This document shows, one piece after another, positions 26,859 to 27,269 of a DNA stretch of 27,269 nt. Each line of letters begins with the position of its first letter. Within the stretch, counting starts at the first letter, position 1. Where the stretch lies: positions 1 through 27,269 of the forward strand of contig JANBPT010000645.1 in the NCBI GenBank assembly GCA_027575765.1. The letters run 5' to 3'. The notes beneath the pieces are model-generated. The model had not been told where the DNA came from. It saw nothing but the letters and a program-made list of their open reading frames with translations, and ran no database searches. The stretch comes from Tieghemiomyces parasiticus. Lineage: Eukaryota > Kickxellomycota > Dimargaritomycetes > Dimargaritales > Dimargaritaceae. The position numbers were made by a program, and so were the translations under genes.

Positions 26859-27269
26859 TTAGTCACGCTCGACGATACGCTGCAGCTCGGCGTCAATCTC
26901 CTCCTCGTTGAGCACACGAAACTCGGGGTGGTCCCGGCTGACCACGGCCACTTCAATCTCGGACTTTTTGAAGTTGGAGGACAGCACGGTGGACAAGGTG
27001 GTAACGGCCAGTTCGACGGTGGCGGCGGCGTCCAGGGCCGGGCGGGCCTTAAGCTTCTTTTCGAGATGGTTGAACGCCTCCTGGTGCTTGGCCCCCGCGG
27101 CGGTGGCGGCATAGCCGACGTAGTAGCCGGCAGGATCGCACTTAAAGAGCTGCGGACCCTTCTCCTCGTCGTAGCCGATCAAAATCATGGCTACGCCCAG
27201 GGGCCGCATGGCGGCGTGCTGGGTGTAGACCTGGTTAATGTTGGCCAGGCGTTTGGCCAGCATCTCGGG
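26859..27269 (-). CDS. SCL1: 20S proteasome subunit alpha-1 (PSMA6/Scl1), C-terminal part
   Basis: The 136 visible residues start inside the protein ([17 protein letters not shown]) and run to the stop; the 5' part lies beyond the window. The block [22 protein letters not shown], the [11 protein letters not shown] strand, [11 protein letters not shown] and the C-terminal [18 protein letters not shown] with EEEIDAEL are characteristic of the alpha-6/alpha-1 type rather than other alpha subunits. Alpha subunits form the non-catalytic outer gate rings of the 20S core in cytosol and nucleus. No intron is seen in this part. The protein ends in the family-typical VERD. Confidence 0.93.
   Translation of the reverse strand, partial: PEMLAKRLANINQVYTQHAAMRPLGVAMILIGYDEEKGPQLFKCDPAGYYVGYAATAAGAKHQEAFNHLEKKLKARPALDAAATVELAVTTLSTVLSSNFKKSEIEVAVVSRDHPEFRVLNEEEIDAELQRIVERD

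Overview
The window is nuclear DNA of a filamentous fungus. The genes carry short spliceosomal introns (about 86-190 nt) with GTAAGT-type donors, CTAAC/TACTAAC-like branch sites and pyrimidine-rich acceptors. The proteins are fungal or eukaryotic housekeeping types (Ccz1, Ran-binding protein, Zn2Cys6 regulator, Dom34/Pelota, fibrillarin, 20S proteasome alpha subunit). The DNA is GC-rich with long pyrimidine-rich leaders. An early-diverging lineage (Zoopagomycota-like) is my inference from the style of the proteins and cannot be proven from this window. No rRNA, tRNA, CRISPR array, bacterial operon or transposon was recognised.

Layout, left to right: (1) 3' part of CCZ1 on +, seven exons, 2-2599; (2) an intronless secreted, probably GPI-anchored protein on + with a six-cysteine C-terminal module, 2988-3719; (3) a 2.6-kb geneless stretch holding two TATA boxes that face each other; (4) RanBP1/YRB1 on +, 6315-7099; (5) a 790-residue Zn2Cys6 transcription factor on +, 8471-10843; (6) an unrecognised two-exon regulator-like protein on +, 13160-14500; (7) a four-CX9C CHCHD5/Mix14-like protein on +, 15921-16344, convergent with phosphoserine aminotransferase SER1 on -, 16528-17697; (8) DOM34/PELO on +, 18144-20171, divergent from SER1 and convergent with fibrillarin NOP1 on -, 20539-21765; (9) a three-exon RecA-fold, SWSAP1-like protein on + with a degenerate P-loop, 22790-23941; (10) a DOPA-dioxygenase-family protein on +, 24781-25158, convergent with a four-exon chorismate-lyase-like (DUF98) gene on -, 25332-26302; (11) the 3' end of proteasome subunit alpha-1 (SCL1/PSMA6) on -, from 26859.

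Most genes are unrelated housekeeping functions: Rab7 activation, Ran cycle, mitochondrial intermembrane space, serine synthesis, ribosome rescue, rRNA methylation, protein degradation. The least ordinary parts are the SWSAP1-like protein that has lost its Walker residues, the chorismate-lyase-like gene facing a ring-cleaving-dioxygenase homologue, and the defensin-like cysteine spacing in the secreted protein. All multi-exon models below were built by hand from splice signals, reading-frame continuity and family similarity. No database search or RNA evidence was available.
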